DNA of 64,000 nucleotides from Rhodovulum sp. PH10 (GTDB lineage: Bacteria > Pseudomonadota > Alphaproteobacteria > Rhizobiales > Xanthobacteraceae): the NCBI RefSeq assembly GCF_000293785.1, contig NZ_AKZI01000019.1, positions 62,001 through 126,000 of the forward strand, written 5' to 3'. Position 1 is the stretch's first letter, and every line of letters starts with the position of its first letter. The notes below the pieces were generated by a model. The model saw only the letters and a list, made by a program, of their open reading frames with translations, had not been told where the DNA came from and searched no databases. Below are positions 1-8,425 of this stretch, in pieces. The position numbers and the translations under genes were made by a program.

Positions 1-882
1 CCGCAAGGTGGCTGCGGGCGGCAGCCGGCCGCTGTCGATCGCCGCGGCGAGCCGGCCGCCGCGCCACACGTTCAGCGCATAGAGCGTCGCCCCGTCGAGG
101 CCGAGACTTGCCACCGTGTCGAGGTCGTGCGCCCAGGCCTCGTGGGTCTGGCCGGGCAGCCCGTACATCAGGTCGCAGACGATCGAGGCGCGGTCGAGCG
201 CCACGAGCTCGGCCAGGAAGGCCGCCACCTCCGGCCCGCCGAGCTTTCGCCCGAGCCGCTTCCGCACCCCGGTGTCGAACGTCTGCACGCCGAGCGAGAC
301 CCGCGTCACGCCGGCGTCGAACGCGGCAAGGGCCTTGTCGCGACCGAAGTCGAAGGCGCGACCCTCGAGCGTCACCTCGCAGTTTTCCGCGAGCGGCAGC
401 ATCGCCTTCAGCCCCGCCACCAGCCGGGCGAGCGGCTTTGCCGGCAGCGCGGTCGGGGTGCCGCCGCCGAGATAGACCGCGACGATCGGCGCCGAGGCGA
501 CCAAGGGCGTTTCCGCCTTCTCGGCGACCTCCGCGAGCAGATCGTCGACGAAGGCGTCGGCGACGTCGGGCCGCCACACGTTCTGGAAGAAGCCGCAAAA
601 GAGGCAGTGGTTCTGACAGTAGGGGACGTGCAGATAGACGATCGCCGGCTCCTTGCGCGGCGTCGCCAGGATCTCGGCATAGACGGCCTCCGCGCGCTCC
701 GGCGCGACCGGCGTGCTGCCACGCCAGGGCGGCGCGAACTCGCGGCCGGAAAACGCCTCGGTGAGCGGGTCGCGGCCGGGCGGCACCAGGAAGGCGGCGA
801 GCGGCTGCGGTGGCGAGGAGGGATGGTCGCGGCGGCGCGGCGGCGATTCGTCCCGGGTTCTTTCCTCGGCGGTGGCGGTCAT
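1..882 (-). CDS. hutW: ChuW/HutW-type radical SAM heme-degradation enzyme (3' end outside window)
   Basis: Radical SAM protein of the HemN-like group, most like the ChuW/HutW enzymes that open the heme ring without oxygen and release iron. The first 294 codons are in the window; the rest runs off the left edge. After a Pro-rich N-terminus of about 60 residues comes HVPYCQNHCLFCGFFQN, giving the 4Fe-4S ligands C89, C93 and C96 (CxxxCxxC). GGGTPTAL follows, the SAM-binding glycine motif. The ATG overlaps the hmuV stop (ATGA), so the gene is the last visible member of the hemP-hmuTUV operon. That context favours heme breakdown over coproporphyrinogen oxidation (HemN/HemW), the main alternative. 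Confidence 0.82.
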   Translation of the reverse strand, partial: MTATAEERTRDESPPRRRDHPSSPPQPLAAFLVPPGRDPLTEAFSGREFAPPWRGSTPVAPERAEAVYAEILATPRKEPAIVYLHVPYCQNHCLFCGFFQNVWRPDVADAFVDDLLAEVAEKAETPLVASAPIVAVYLGGGTPTALPAKPLARLVAGLKAMLPLAENCEVTLEGRAFDFGRDKALAAFDAGVTRVSLGVQTFDTGVRKRLGRKLGGPEVAAFLAELVALDRASIVCDLMYGLPGQTHEAWAHDLDTVASLGLDGATLYALNVWRGGRLAAAIDSGRLPPAATLR

Positions 883-1697
883 CGTCCCCTCCGGTCGGTG
901 GAGCCGCGCGGGCGCGGCGCGATCATGTGCGGCAGCACGCAGGGCAGCCCGGCCGGCACGGCGCAGCCCGCGACGTCGACCTCGAACACCCGCGCCAGCA
1001 TGTCGGGGGTCACCACGCTGCGCGGCGGGCCGTCGGCGGCGATCCGCCCGCGATGGAGCACGATCACCCGGTCGGCGAAGGCGGCGGCGAGATTGAGGTC
1101 GTGCAGCACCGCGACCACCGCCGTCCCGGCGTCCGCCCGCGCGCGGGTGGCGGCGACGAAGTCGATCTGGTGGCGCAGATCGAGCGCGGCGGTCGGCTCG
1201 TCGAGCAGCAACAGGCCCGGCCCGTTGTCCCGCTCGCCGCGGAAAAGCTGCACCAGCACGCGGGCGAAATGCGCACGATGCTGCTCGCCGCCCGACAGCG
1301 TCGTGACGATACGGTGCCGGAAGCTCTCGAGATCGACCGCGGCGAGGGCGGCGTCGACCAAGGGGTCGGCGGCGCGGCGGTCGTCGCCCGCCCCCATCCG
1401 CACCACCTCCTCGACGGTGAACGGGAAGGCGACGCCGACGCTCTGCGACAGCACCGCGCGGTGCCCGGCGAGCTTTCGCGGCGAGTAGTGCGCGACGTCT
1501 TGGCCCTTCAACAGCACACGGCCGTAAGCGGGCTTCGCGTCGCCGGACAGGACGCGCAGAAGCGTCGACTTGCCGGCGCCGTTCGGGCCGACGATCGCCA
1601 CCGTCTCGCCGGCGCCGACCGCCATCGACACGCCGTCGAGAAGGATCGCGCGGCCGGCGCGGACGCCGACGTCTCTCGTCTCGATCACGATGCTCAC
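879..1697 (-). CDS. hmuV: Heme ABC transporter, ATP-binding protein HmuV
   Basis: Cytoplasmic ATPase of the heme importer, 272 aa, usual for HmuV/BhuV. Walker A GPNGAGKST begins near residue 37, the signature LSGGEQ is at 134-139, and Walker B with the catalytic Glu (LLLLDEP) is at 162-168, followed by a D-loop TAALD. The linker between signature and Walker B is long and charged (LFRGERDN), as in heme/vitamin B12-type ATPases where the DNA-encoded spacing is larger than in BtuD. Its ATG overlaps the hmuU stop and its stop overlaps the next gene's start, so translation of the whole set is probably coupled. Confidence 0.93.
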   Translation of the reverse strand: MSIVIETRDVGVRAGRAILLDGVSMAVGAGETVAIVGPNGAGKSTLLRVLSGDAKPAYGRVLLKGQDVAHYSPRKLAGHRAVLSQSVGVAFPFTVEEVVRMGAGDDRRAADPLVDAALAAVDLESFRHRIVTTLSGGEQHRAHFARVLVQLFRGERDNGPGLLLLDEPTAALDLRHQIDFVAATRARADAGTAVVAVLHDLNLAAAFADRVIVLHRGRIAADGPPRSVVTPDMLARVFEVDVAGCAVPAGLPCVLPHMIAPRPRGSTDRRGR

Positions 1698-2800
1698 AGG
1701 CCCACCACGGCGCGCTGGCGCAGCAGGAGAAACAGGAAGAACGGCGCGCCGAGCAGCGCCGTGACGATGCCGACCGGAAGCTCCGCCGGGGCGACCAGCG
1801 TGCGCGACAAGGTGTCGGCCGCGAGCATCACCAGCCCGCCGAACACGATCGAGGCCGGCAGCAGCGTGCGGTGCGCCGGGCCGATGACGAGGCGCAGCAG
1901 ATGCGGCACGACGATGCCGACGAAGCCGATCACGCCGGCGACCGCGACCGCCGCGCCGGCGGCAGCGGCCACCAGCACGATCGCGAACCGCTTCAGGCTT
2001 TCCACCGGAACGCCCATGTGGAACGCATCCGCCTCGCCGAGCACCAGGAGGTCGAGGCCGCGGGCGATCACCGGCAGCGCCACCAGCACCGCGAGGCAGA
2101 ACGGGGCGATCGCCAAAACCTTCGGCCAGGTGGCGCCGGCCAGCGACCCGAGCGTCCAGAAGGTGATGTCGCGCAGCTGCTGGTCGTCGGCGACGAACAC
2201 CAGGAGGCCGATGCCGGCCGACGCCAGCGCCCCGACCGCGAGGCCGGCGAGCAGGAGGGTGGCGATCGAGGTGCGGCCGTCGCGGGTGGCGATGCGGTAG
2301 AGGAGCCCGGTGACCGCGAGCGCGCCGAGAAAGGCGGCGATCGGCAACCCCTCGACGCCGAGCGCGCCGTGCAGCACGACGTCGCCGAACACGATGGTGA
2401 CGGCGGCGGCGAGGCCGGCGCCGGGCGAGATGCCGACCAGCGCCGGGTCGGCCAGCGGGTTGCGGAAGAGGCCCTGCAGGATGGTGCCGGCGACCGCCAG
2501 CAGCGCGCCGACCGCGACCGCCATGACGATGCGCGGCAGCCGGATCGACAGGAGAATGAGCTGGTCGCGCGCCGCCTCCCGGGCGGCCTCCGCGGTACCG
2601 GCGTCGCCGAGCCCGAGCGCGGCGATCAGCCGCGCGGGCGGGATGCCGGCGGCGCCGACCGCAGCGGAGGCGACCGCTGCCGCGGCCAGCAGGGCCGCGA
2701 GCGTGGCGATCACCACCCAGGGTCGGCCGCGAAGGCCGGGCGGACCGGCGGGGCGGCTCGGTGCCGCGACGGCGGCGGAGGGACCGGCCAGCGCGGTCAT
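1694..2800 (-). CDS. hmuU: Heme ABC transporter, permease HmuU (FecCD family)
   Basis: Inner-membrane permease of the heme importer, 368 aa. The chosen ATG gives the N-terminus MTALAGPSAAV and sits exactly in an ATGA overlap with the hmuT stop; the reading frame continues upstream but only inside hmuT. FecCD-family hallmarks include the segment LRLPRIVMAVAVGALLAVAG after TM1, then GLFRNPLADPALVGISPGAG, and the C-terminal GFVGIVVPHLLRL. About ten hydrophobic segments are visible. It would form a homodimeric channel with two HmuV subunits and accept heme from HmuT. Confidence 0.93.
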   Translation of the reverse strand: MTALAGPSAAVAAPSRPAGPPGLRGRPWVVIATLAALLAAAAVASAAVGAAGIPPARLIAALGLGDAGTAEAAREAARDQLILLSIRLPRIVMAVAVGALLAVAGTILQGLFRNPLADPALVGISPGAGLAAAVTIVFGDVVLHGALGVEGLPIAAFLGALAVTGLLYRIATRDGRTSIATLLLAGLAVGALASAGIGLLVFVADDQQLRDITFWTLGSLAGATWPKVLAIAPFCLAVLVALPVIARGLDLLVLGEADAFHMGVPVESLKRFAIVLVAAAAGAAVAVAGVIGFVGIVVPHLLRLVIGPAHRTLLPASIVFGGLVMLAADTLSRTLVAPAELPVGIVTALLGAPFFLFLLLRQRAVVGL

Positions 2801-3774
2801 TTCACGCAGGCCTTCACCGCGGCGTCGTGGCGGGCGGCGAGCGCGTCGCTCGCCGGCGTGCCGTAGAGGCGGGCGGCGAGGTCGCGGGCGGCGAGCGCGG
2901 TGCGCGGGCCGAAGCCGAGCAGATACTGGCCGTCCATGCCGATCAGCCGCTTGTTCGCCGCCGCCGGCGTCATGCCGAAGGCGGGGCGCGAGAAGACATC
3001 GTCGGCGGTGATCACCGCGCCGGGACGCTCCATCGTGAGGATCACGTCGGGTTTCGCCGCGATGATCGCCTCGTCGCCGACCGGCTTGTAGCCGGTGAGG
3101 TCGGCGAGCGCGTTCTCGGCGCCGGCGAGCGCGATGATGCCGTCGGCGGCGGTGTCGCGCCCGGCGACCATCGTCCGGCCGCCGGCGAACGACAGCACGA
3201 ACAGCACGCGGGCGGGCTTTCCAGTCGCCTTGCGCTCCGCCGCGAGCGCGGAAAAATCGTCGCCGACGACGCCGGCCAGGCAGTCGCCGCGCGCCGGCTC
3301 GCCGATCGCCGCGGCGATCAGCCGGATCTTTTTCACGATGCCCTCCGCGGAGGCGTCGTCCGGCACCTGCACGAACGGCACCTCGGCGCTTTCCAGCACC
3401 GCCACCGCCTCGGCCGGACCGGAGCCCTTCGACGCCAGCACCACGCTCGGCCGCATCGCCAGAATGCCCTCCGGCGACAGGCGGCGCATGTAGCCGACGT
3501 TCGGCTTCTCCTTCAGCGCGCGCGGCGGATAGAGGCTCGAGGTGTCGACCGCGACGACGTCCGCCTCGCGGCCGAGCGCGTAGAGGATTTCCGTCACCGC
3601 CCCGCCGATCGAGACGATCCGGCCGGCGTCGGCGACGGTGACGGTGCGGCCGCCGGCGTCGGTGACGGTCGCCGGCCCGGCGGCGAAGCCCGGCGCGGCG
3701 GGCAGCGCGAGCAGCAGCACCGCCCCCGCGACGGCCGGGCGCAAACGGGCGAGGCATGAAAAATGCGGGCGCAT
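2797..3774 (-). CDS. hmuT: Periplasmic heme-binding protein HmuT
   Basis: Periplasmic substrate-binding protein (TroA/FhuD-like fold), 325 aa. A Sec signal peptide is visible (MRPHFSCLARL then a hydrophobic run, probable cleavage after PGFAAG near residue 32). The mature part starts with VTDAGGRTVTV and IVSIGGAVTEILYALGREAD, the typical opening of heme/cobalamin-binding proteins. A conserved heme-ligand Tyr may lie in VGYMRRLSPEGILA, but I cannot prove this from sequence alone. It lies 7 bp downstream of hemP and overlaps hmuU, so it is within the iron-responsive heme operon. Confidence 0.9.
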   Translation of the reverse strand: MRPHFSCLARLRPAVAGAVLLLALPAAPGFAAGPATVTDAGGRTVTVADAGRIVSIGGAVTEILYALGREADVVAVDTSSLYPPRALKEKPNVGYMRRLSPEGILAMRPSVVLASKGSGPAEAVAVLESAEVPFVQVPDDASAEGIVKKIRLIAAAIGEPARGDCLAGVVGDDFSALAAERKATGKPARVLFVLSFAGGRTMVAGRDTAADGIIALAGAENALADLTGYKPVGDEAIIAAKPDVILTMERPGAVITADDVFSRPAFGMTPAAANKRLIGMDGQYLLGFGPRTALAARDLAARLYGTPASDALAARHDAAVKACVK

Positions 3775-3781
3775 GGCGGCC

Positions 3782-3991
3782 TCACTTGGTCAGGATCAGC
3801 TTGTTCTGTGCGGTCAGTCGCAATCGGTACGTATCGGTTCCGTGCACGATCATGATTTCGCGGGTCGCGACGAACAGGTCGCGGCTCTCCAGCCGGTCGC
3901 GAACGATGTCGATCCGACGCACGGTCTCTGGGTCGTCTCGGGTCGCCCCCGAGGTGATCGGGGAGCTCGAAGGCCGATCGGCATGCTTCAT
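3782..3991 (-). CDS. hemP: Hemin uptake protein HemP
   Basis: Small 69-aa cytoplasmic protein with the family hallmark near its end, HGTDTYRLRLTAQNKLILTK. HemP/HmuP members work as co-activators of TonB-dependent heme-receptor expression and are found at the head of heme operons in rhizobia. Here it is the first gene of the minus-strand heme operon, divergent from the heme receptor gene, which is the expected arrangement. The N-terminal 25 residues are polar and poorly conserved. Confidence 0.93.
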   Translation of the reverse strand: MKHADRPSSSPITSGATRDDPETVRRIDIVRDRLESRDLFVATREIMIVHGTDTYRLRLTAQNKLILTK

Positions 3992-4048
3992 CTCGGATTC
4001 CGGACAGTTTATTTGCGGTTTTCTTGGGTTGGCCGGTTGTTTGGAGCG

Positions 4049-4077
4049 GTTATAGATTAGATTGTTCTTTCATTGGA
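4049..4077 (-). promoter_or_regulatory. Candidate hemP promoter
   Basis: Reading the minus strand, TATAAC at 4054-4049 matches the -10 consensus in five of six positions. Seventeen bases upstream lies TCCAAT (4077-4072), a weak -35 that is also the left arm of an inverted repeat. A weak -35 overlapped by an operator would fit an iron-regulated promoter, but this is inference. Confidence 0.35.
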
Positions 4078-4088
4078 GCCCTTCCAAT
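4072..4088. repeat. Perfect inverted repeat ATTGGA-N5-TCCAAT
   Basis: Arms 4072-4077 and 4083-4088 are perfect complements separated by GCCCT. The repeat overlaps the candidate hemP -35. It does not match the Irr (ICE), RirA (IRO) or Fur consensus that I know, so the regulator is open. Confidence 0.6.
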
Positions 4089-4123
4089 CTGTAAACAGCT
4101 TCACTTGACGTGCCGTAATACAG

Positions 4124-4148
4124 TCGAGTACCAAAGGCAAGTACTCGA
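4124..4148. repeat. Perfect inverted repeat TCGAGTAC-N9-GTACTCGA
   Basis: Arms 4124-4131 and 4141-4148 are eight-base perfect complements with the spacer CAAAGGCAA. The repeat lies 172 bp before the receptor start codon. It could be an operator or a leader-RNA hairpin for the receptor transcript. Confidence 0.6.
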
Positions 4149-4319
4149 CATGGCGCAGCTTCGAGCCGCACGGATCGCCGCAGGGAGCCGTCCCTCGGCT
4201 GCTCCGAACGGTTTCGAGGCAACGCCTCAGCCAGCCAGCGTGCCGCCCCGGCCCTCCCGGACGGCGCGTCCGCCAGCCCGTGACGAAAAACTCAGAACCA
4301 ACGGGACGCGGGGGCTCAC

Positions 4320-6518
4320 ATGGCTGGACGGACGAGCGCGGGGGCGCTTCTTTCGGGCGCATCGACGATCGCACTGATCGTGACGGCGGGACTGGTGACG
4401 ACGGGATCGGTGGGGCCGGCTGCGGCGCAGACCCAGTCGCTCGACCCGATCACGGTGGTGGCGAGCAAGACCGAGGAGCGGGCGATCGACGCGCTCGCCG
4501 CGGTCTCGACGCTGCGCCAGGAGGAGATCGACCGGATCCTGCCGAAGCGCCTGTCGGACCTCCTGATCGCGGTGCCGGGCGTGACCGTGCAGGACCGTGG
4601 CGACGATCCCTCGACCGCGATCAACATCCGCGGCCTGCAGGATTTCGGCCGCGTCGCGGTGGTGGTCGACGGCGCCCGTCAGAACTATCAGCGCTCCGGC
4701 CACGGCGCGAACGGCTCGTTCTATCTCGACCCCGAGCTGATCGGCGGCGTCGACATCGTGCGCGGCCCGACCGCCAACATCTACGGCTCGGGCGCGATCG
4801 GCGGCGTCGCCGCCTTCCGCACGAAGGATTTCGCCGACGTCGTCCGGCCCGGCCAGACCTGGGGGATCGAGACCCACACCCAGGGCGGCCTCAACGGGCC
4901 GAGCGGGCTCGCCTCCGCCTTCGGCGGCTACCAGCCATCGCCCAATGTCGACGTCTTCGCCGGCGGCAGCTTCAAGAGCCAGGGCAATTACGACGACGGC
5001 AACGGCGACGAGGTGCTGAACTCCTGGAACCGCACCGGCAGCGCGATCGCCAAGGTGACGGTGCGCCCGGCCGACGGCCACGAGGTGAAGCTCTCCGGCA
5101 TCTTCCAGAATTTTCGCTACGACGCCGGCCAGCCGACGCGGGCGGCGGGCACCGGCACCTCGGTCTATGCGACCGACCTGACCAACATCACCACCGGCCT
5201 GCGCTGGCGCTTTCAGCGGCCCGACCAGCGACTGATCGACTGGGACGCCAACGTCTACTGGAACCGCACCGACTCGCAGCAGGTGAAGACGCTGCACACG
5301 GCCTCCAGCGCCAACGCCTCGCTGTGCGGCACGGGCGTCGCCGGCAACCCGATCAGCGGCTGCGTCGGCGACGAGCGCTCCTACGTGCTCGACACGGTCG
5401 GCTTCGACGCCAACAACACCAGCCGGTTCGACGCGCTCGGCCTCGCCCATGCGATCACGATCGGCGGCGACGCCTTCCGCGACGAGGTCGACACCACCGA
5501 CCAGACCGGCAACTCCAACATCACCACGCCGGGCGGCGACCGCACCGTCGGCGGCGCCTTCGTGCAGCTCAAGAGCACGTATGACGAGTGGGTCGAGGTG
5601 ATCGCCGCGGCGCGCTACGACAGCTACGAGCTCAACGGCCTCGGCACCTCCACCTCGGGCGACCGGGTGTCGCCGAAGATCACCCTCGGCATCACGCCGA
5701 TCACCGGCTTCACGCCGTATGCGACCTATGCCGAAGGCTATCGCGCGCCCGCGCTGACCGAGACGGTGATCGCCGGCGCCCACGCCGCGCCGAGCGCGGG
5801 CTTTCCCTCGTTCCTGCTGTTCGACTGCCCGGACGGCACGACCGGCATGTTCTGCTTCATCCCGAACCCGAACCTACGGCCGGAGATCGGCAAGACCAAG
5901 GAGATCGGCGTCAACCTGAAATACGACGACGTGTTTCTTCCCGGCGCGACCTTCCGCGGCAAGGTCAACGTGTTCAGGAACGACGTCGACGATTACATCG
6001 AGCTGGTCGGCTTCGGCCCGGTGCGCGCCGACAATCAGTTCTATCAATATCAGAACATCGCCCAGGCGCGCATCGAGGGCGTCGAGCTCGAGACCATGTA
6101 CGACGCCGGCCGCTGGTTCGTCGGCATCGCCGCCCAGCATCAGCGCGGCGAGAACCGCGAGACCGGCGAAGGCTTGATCAACGTCCAGCCCGACAAGGTG
6201 GTGACGACGATCGGCGCCCGCTTCCTCGATCGCAAGATCACGACGATGGTGCGGTGGGCGGCGGTCGGCTCCAACGACGACCTGCCGTCGGGCTACCTGC
6301 CGGCCGACTCCTACAATCTGGTCAACGTCTATCTCGGCTACCAGCCGACCGAGGACGTGCTGATGAGCTTCGCGATCGACAATCTGCTGAACGAGTACTA
6401 CCGGCCCTACCCGATCGCCGGCACCTCGCTCGACACCGCCCAGAAGGATCTCCTGTGGTCGGCGCCGGCGCCGGGCATGACCTTCAAGGGCTCGATGAAG
6501 ATCAAGTTCGGGAGCTGA
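4320..6518 (+). CDS. hmuR: TonB-dependent heme/hemoglobin receptor
   Basis: Outer-membrane receptor of 732 aa, in the hemoglobin/transferrin/lactoferrin receptor family (HmuR/BhuR/ShmR-like). A signal sequence ends around residue 38 (GPAAAQ). Next comes a plug with the TonB box region PITVVASK, then LSDLLIAVPGVTVQ, INIRGLQDFGRVAVVVDGAR and VDIVRGPTANIYGSGAIGG. The barrel follows, including the typical YATYAEGYRAPALTE and NLRPEIGKTKEIG strands, and it ends with an aromatic-poor MKIKFGS. It is divergent from hemP-hmuTUV and 27 bp upstream of a tonB gene. Heme specificity comes from this context and the family resemblance; the exact ligand is not proved. Confidence 0.9.
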   Translation: MAGRTSAGALLSGASTIALIVTAGLVTTGSVGPAAAQTQSLDPITVVASKTEERAIDALAAVSTLRQEEIDRILPKRLSDLLIAVPGVTVQDRGDDPSTAINIRGLQDFGRVAVVVDGARQNYQRSGHGANGSFYLDPELIGGVDIVRGPTANIYGSGAIGGVAAFRTKDFADVVRPGQTWGIETHTQGGLNGPSGLASAFGGYQPSPNVDVFAGGSFKSQGNYDDGNGDEVLNSWNRTGSAIAKVTVRPADGHEVKLSGIFQNFRYDAGQPTRAAGTGTSVYATDLTNITTGLRWRFQRPDQRLIDWDANVYWNRTDSQQVKTLHTASSANASLCGTGVAGNPISGCVGDERSYVLDTVGFDANNTSRFDALGLAHAITIGGDAFRDEVDTTDQTGNSNITTPGGDRTVGGAFVQLKSTYDEWVEVIAAARYDSYELNGLGTSTSGDRVSPKITLGITPITGFTPYATYAEGYRAPALTETVIAGAHAAPSAGFPSFLLFDCPDGTTGMFCFIPNPNLRPEIGKTKEIGVNLKYDDVFLPGATFRGKVNVFRNDVDDYIELVGFGPVRADNQFYQYQNIAQARIEGVELETMYDAGRWFVGIAAQHQRGENRETGEGLINVQPDKVVTTIGARFLDRKITTMVRWAAVGSNDDLPSGYLPADSYNLVNVYLGYQPTEDVLMSFAIDNLLNEYYRPYPIAGTSLDTAQKDLLWSAPAPGMTFKGSMKIKFGS

Positions 6519-6545
6519 TTCCTCTGCTCCGGTGAAAGTCCCCCG

Positions 6546-7958
6546 ATGACCCGCTCGCGCTCCCGCTCCTCGACGCCGCCAGCGTCGCTCGACGTCGTCC
6601 CCGCCCGTATCCTCGACCATCCCGAAGGAACGGGCGGGGCGGCGCCGAGTGTGGAGCTGCCGCGCGACCCGCCGGATGCGGACGCCGGCAACGTGGTCTC
6701 GCTCGCGCACGTGAGAGCCGGGCGGAACCATGCCGGCGGGGGGACGCCGCCCCCGATGGCGTCCCCCACCCCCGACGACCGGCCGGCGCCGCCGGGGGCG
6801 CGCGGAAACGCGTCGCACCGCACGCTGGCGCTGACGCTGTGCTCGGCGGTGCTGCACGGCGCGGTGCTGGTGGCCTTCGCCCGCCAGCCGCCGCCACAGG
6901 CCTCGATCGGCATCGAGGTGGTGTCGGTGGAGATGGTGGTCGGCGCCGACCAGCTCGCCGGCCTCGCCGAGCAGCCGGGGGATTCGGAGGCGTCGAGCGC
7001 CGCCTCGGCGGGCGAGCCTTTGCCGGAGCCGCAGGAGACGGCGGCGAGCGAGCCGGACACCACCGACATCGCCAAAGCCGAGACGGCTCCCGACGCGACT
7101 CCCGAGCAGGCTCTCGAGCCGACGCCCGAAGAGCCCCGGGAGACCGCCGAGCAGCCGCCGGAGTTTCAGGAGCCGGTGGAGACCGCCGAGGCGCCGGCCG
7201 AGCCGGAAACCCGACCCGAGCCGCAGGTCGCCGAGGCGCCCGCGCCCGACACCGAGCCGGAACCCGTACGAGAAGCAACCGCAACGACACCGGAGCCCGA
7301 CCTGCCGCCGCCGCCGGAGCCGGCCCCCGTCGTGCTCGACGAGGAGGCGCCGGAGCGCACCGCCAGCGTGCCGGAGCAAAAGCCCGCGCCGGCCGAGACC
7401 GCGGTCGCCGAGACCGTGCAGGCCGAGACCACCCCGACCGAGCGCGCCGAGGCGGTGCCGCCGCTGCCGCGTGCCGCTCCCGCCGCCCGGCCCGAACCTT
7501 CCGTCGCCAAGCCTTCCGTCGCCAAGCCTCCCGTCTCGAAGCCGAAGCCGGTCGTGACGAAACCGCGGCCGAAAACCCGCACCGCCGTGCGGGCCGATCG
7601 CGGCCCGCCGCAGCGCACCCGCAGCGCCGCCAGCACGGCCTCGACCGCGGCGAGCGGGATCGGCCGCGGCCGCTCCGACCTCACCACCAACTACCGCGGC
7701 CTGGTCGCGGCGCATCTCGCCCGCCACAAGCGGTTCCCGGCCGAGGCGCGCGCCGCCGGCCGCTCCGGCAGCACCAGCGTCACCTTCTCGATCGACGGCG
7801 CCGGCCGGGTGGTGTCGGTGCGGCTCGGCCGCTCGTCCGGCATCCCGAGCCTCGATCAGGAGACCGTCGCGATGGTGCGCCGCGCCTCGCCCTTCCCGCC
7901 GCCGCCCGGCGGCCAGCAGGTGAGCTTTTCGGTGCCGGTCGGCTTCCACCTGCGTTAG
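6546..7958 (+). CDS. tonB: TonB-family energy transducer with long Pro/Glu-rich spacer
   Basis: 470-aa inner-membrane protein coupling proton-motive force (via ExbBD, not in the window) to the heme receptor. The only membrane segment is near residues 93-113 (LALTLCSAVLHGAVLVAFA), after a cytoplasmic N-terminus of about 90 residues. A periplasmic spacer of about 250 residues rich in P, E, A and T follows, with a PSVAKPSVAKPPVSKPKP Lys-Pro stretch. The C-terminal TonB domain includes LTTNYRGLVAAHLARHKRFP and VRRASPFPPPPGG. An internal Met at residue 71 (6756) would shorten the cytoplasmic tail and is a plausible alternative start. It is co-directional with the receptor, 27 bp downstream. Confidence 0.88.
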   Translation: MTRSRSRSSTPPASLDVVPARILDHPEGTGGAAPSVELPRDPPDADAGNVVSLAHVRAGRNHAGGGTPPPMASPTPDDRPAPPGARGNASHRTLALTLCSAVLHGAVLVAFARQPPPQASIGIEVVSVEMVVGADQLAGLAEQPGDSEASSAASAGEPLPEPQETAASEPDTTDIAKAETAPDATPEQALEPTPEEPRETAEQPPEFQEPVETAEAPAEPETRPEPQVAEAPAPDTEPEPVREATATTPEPDLPPPPEPAPVVLDEEAPERTASVPEQKPAPAETAVAETVQAETTPTERAEAVPPLPRAAPAARPEPSVAKPSVAKPPVSKPKPVVTKPRPKTRTAVRADRGPPQRTRSAASTASTAASGIGRGRSDLTTNYRGLVAAHLARHKRFPAEARAAGRSGSTSVTFSIDGAGRVVSVRLGRSSGIPSLDQETVAMVRRASPFPPPPGGQQVSFSVPVGFHLR

Positions 7959-7975
7959 GCTTTTGGTCGCCGTCG

Positions 7976-8017
7976 CCGCCGGCCGGCCCGGTGTCCGCCG
8001 GACCCGGCCGGCGGTTT
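7976..8017 (+). terminator. Large GC hairpin after tonB
   Basis: Arms CCGCCGGCCGG (7976-7986) and CCGGCCGGCGG (8004-8014) pair perfectly over 11 bp, enclose a second small stem (GTCC-GCC-GGAC), and are followed by TTT. It resembles a rho-independent terminator with a short U tract, so the monooxygenase gene downstream may be only partly read from the tonB transcript. Confidence 0.55.
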
Positions 8018-8078
8018 CGCGCGACCATCCGTTTCGGCGGCCCGATCCCCGGGCGTGCGACACCAGAGGAGACCCCCG

Positions 8079-8417
8079 ATGTACATCGCCATGAACCGCT
8101 TTCGCGTGAGGAAGGGCAGCGAGCAGGCGTTCGAGCAGGTGTGGGCGAGCCGCGAGACATATCTCGACCGGATGCCCGGCTTCGTCGAGTTCCACCTGCT
8201 GAAAGGTCCCGAGGCCGAGGACCACACGCTCTATTCGTCGCACACCGTGTGGCAGAGCAAGGCGACCTTCGAGGCCTGGACCAAGTCGGAGGAATTTCGC
8301 GCCGCGCACGCCCGCGCCGGCAACGAGCGGACCGGTCCGCTCTATCTCGAGCACCCGCAATTCGAGGGCTTCGAGGTGCTGCAGACGGTGCGTCCGCGCG
8401 AAGCTTCCGCAGCGTGA
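8079..8417 (+). CDS. hmuQ: IsdG-family heme-degrading monooxygenase (HmuQ/HmuD-like)
   Basis: 112-aa protein of the antibiotic biosynthesis monooxygenase (ABM) fold that oxidatively cleaves heme to free iron in the cytoplasm. The residues used by IsdG-type enzymes are all present at the expected places: N6, W67 and H77. The start MYIAMNRFRV is preceded by a GGAG at suitable spacing; a slightly earlier in-frame ATG at 8055 lacks this and would add eight unconserved residues. It sits downstream of the heme receptor and tonB, as HmuQ/HmuD do in bradyrhizobia. It complements the oxygen-independent ChuW/HutW-type enzyme at the other end of the locus. Confidence 0.87.
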   Translation: MYIAMNRFRVRKGSEQAFEQVWASRETYLDRMPGFVEFHLLKGPEAEDHTLYSSHTVWQSKATFEAWTKSEEFRAAHARAGNERTGPLYLEHPQFEGFEVLQTVRPREASAA

Positions 8418-8425
8418 GAAATCGC

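Larger units (their letters stand above)
3992..4319. promoter_or_regulatory. Divergent promoter region between hemP and the heme receptor
   Basis: This 328-bp spacer is clearly AT-richer than its surroundings from about 4000 to 4150 and separates the two divergent heme transcription units. A minus-strand -10-like TATAAC lies at 4049-4054. Two perfect inverted repeats are present (listed separately). A plus-strand TTGACG at 4105-4110 could be a -35 for the receptor, but no good -10 follows at the right distance. No convincing coding sequence is present; short frames here extend into the receptor gene in the wrong frame. Confidence 0.6.

Noticed and set aside
108-1488. Long plus-strand open frames across hutW and hmuV
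   Set aside because: They are Arg/Pro/Ala-rich and lie opposite well-conserved genes; high GC keeps wrong frames open.
4150-4377. Open frame starting MAQLRAARIAAGSRP upstream of the heme receptor
   Set aside because: It runs into the receptor gene in another frame, has no family resemblance and low-complexity composition.
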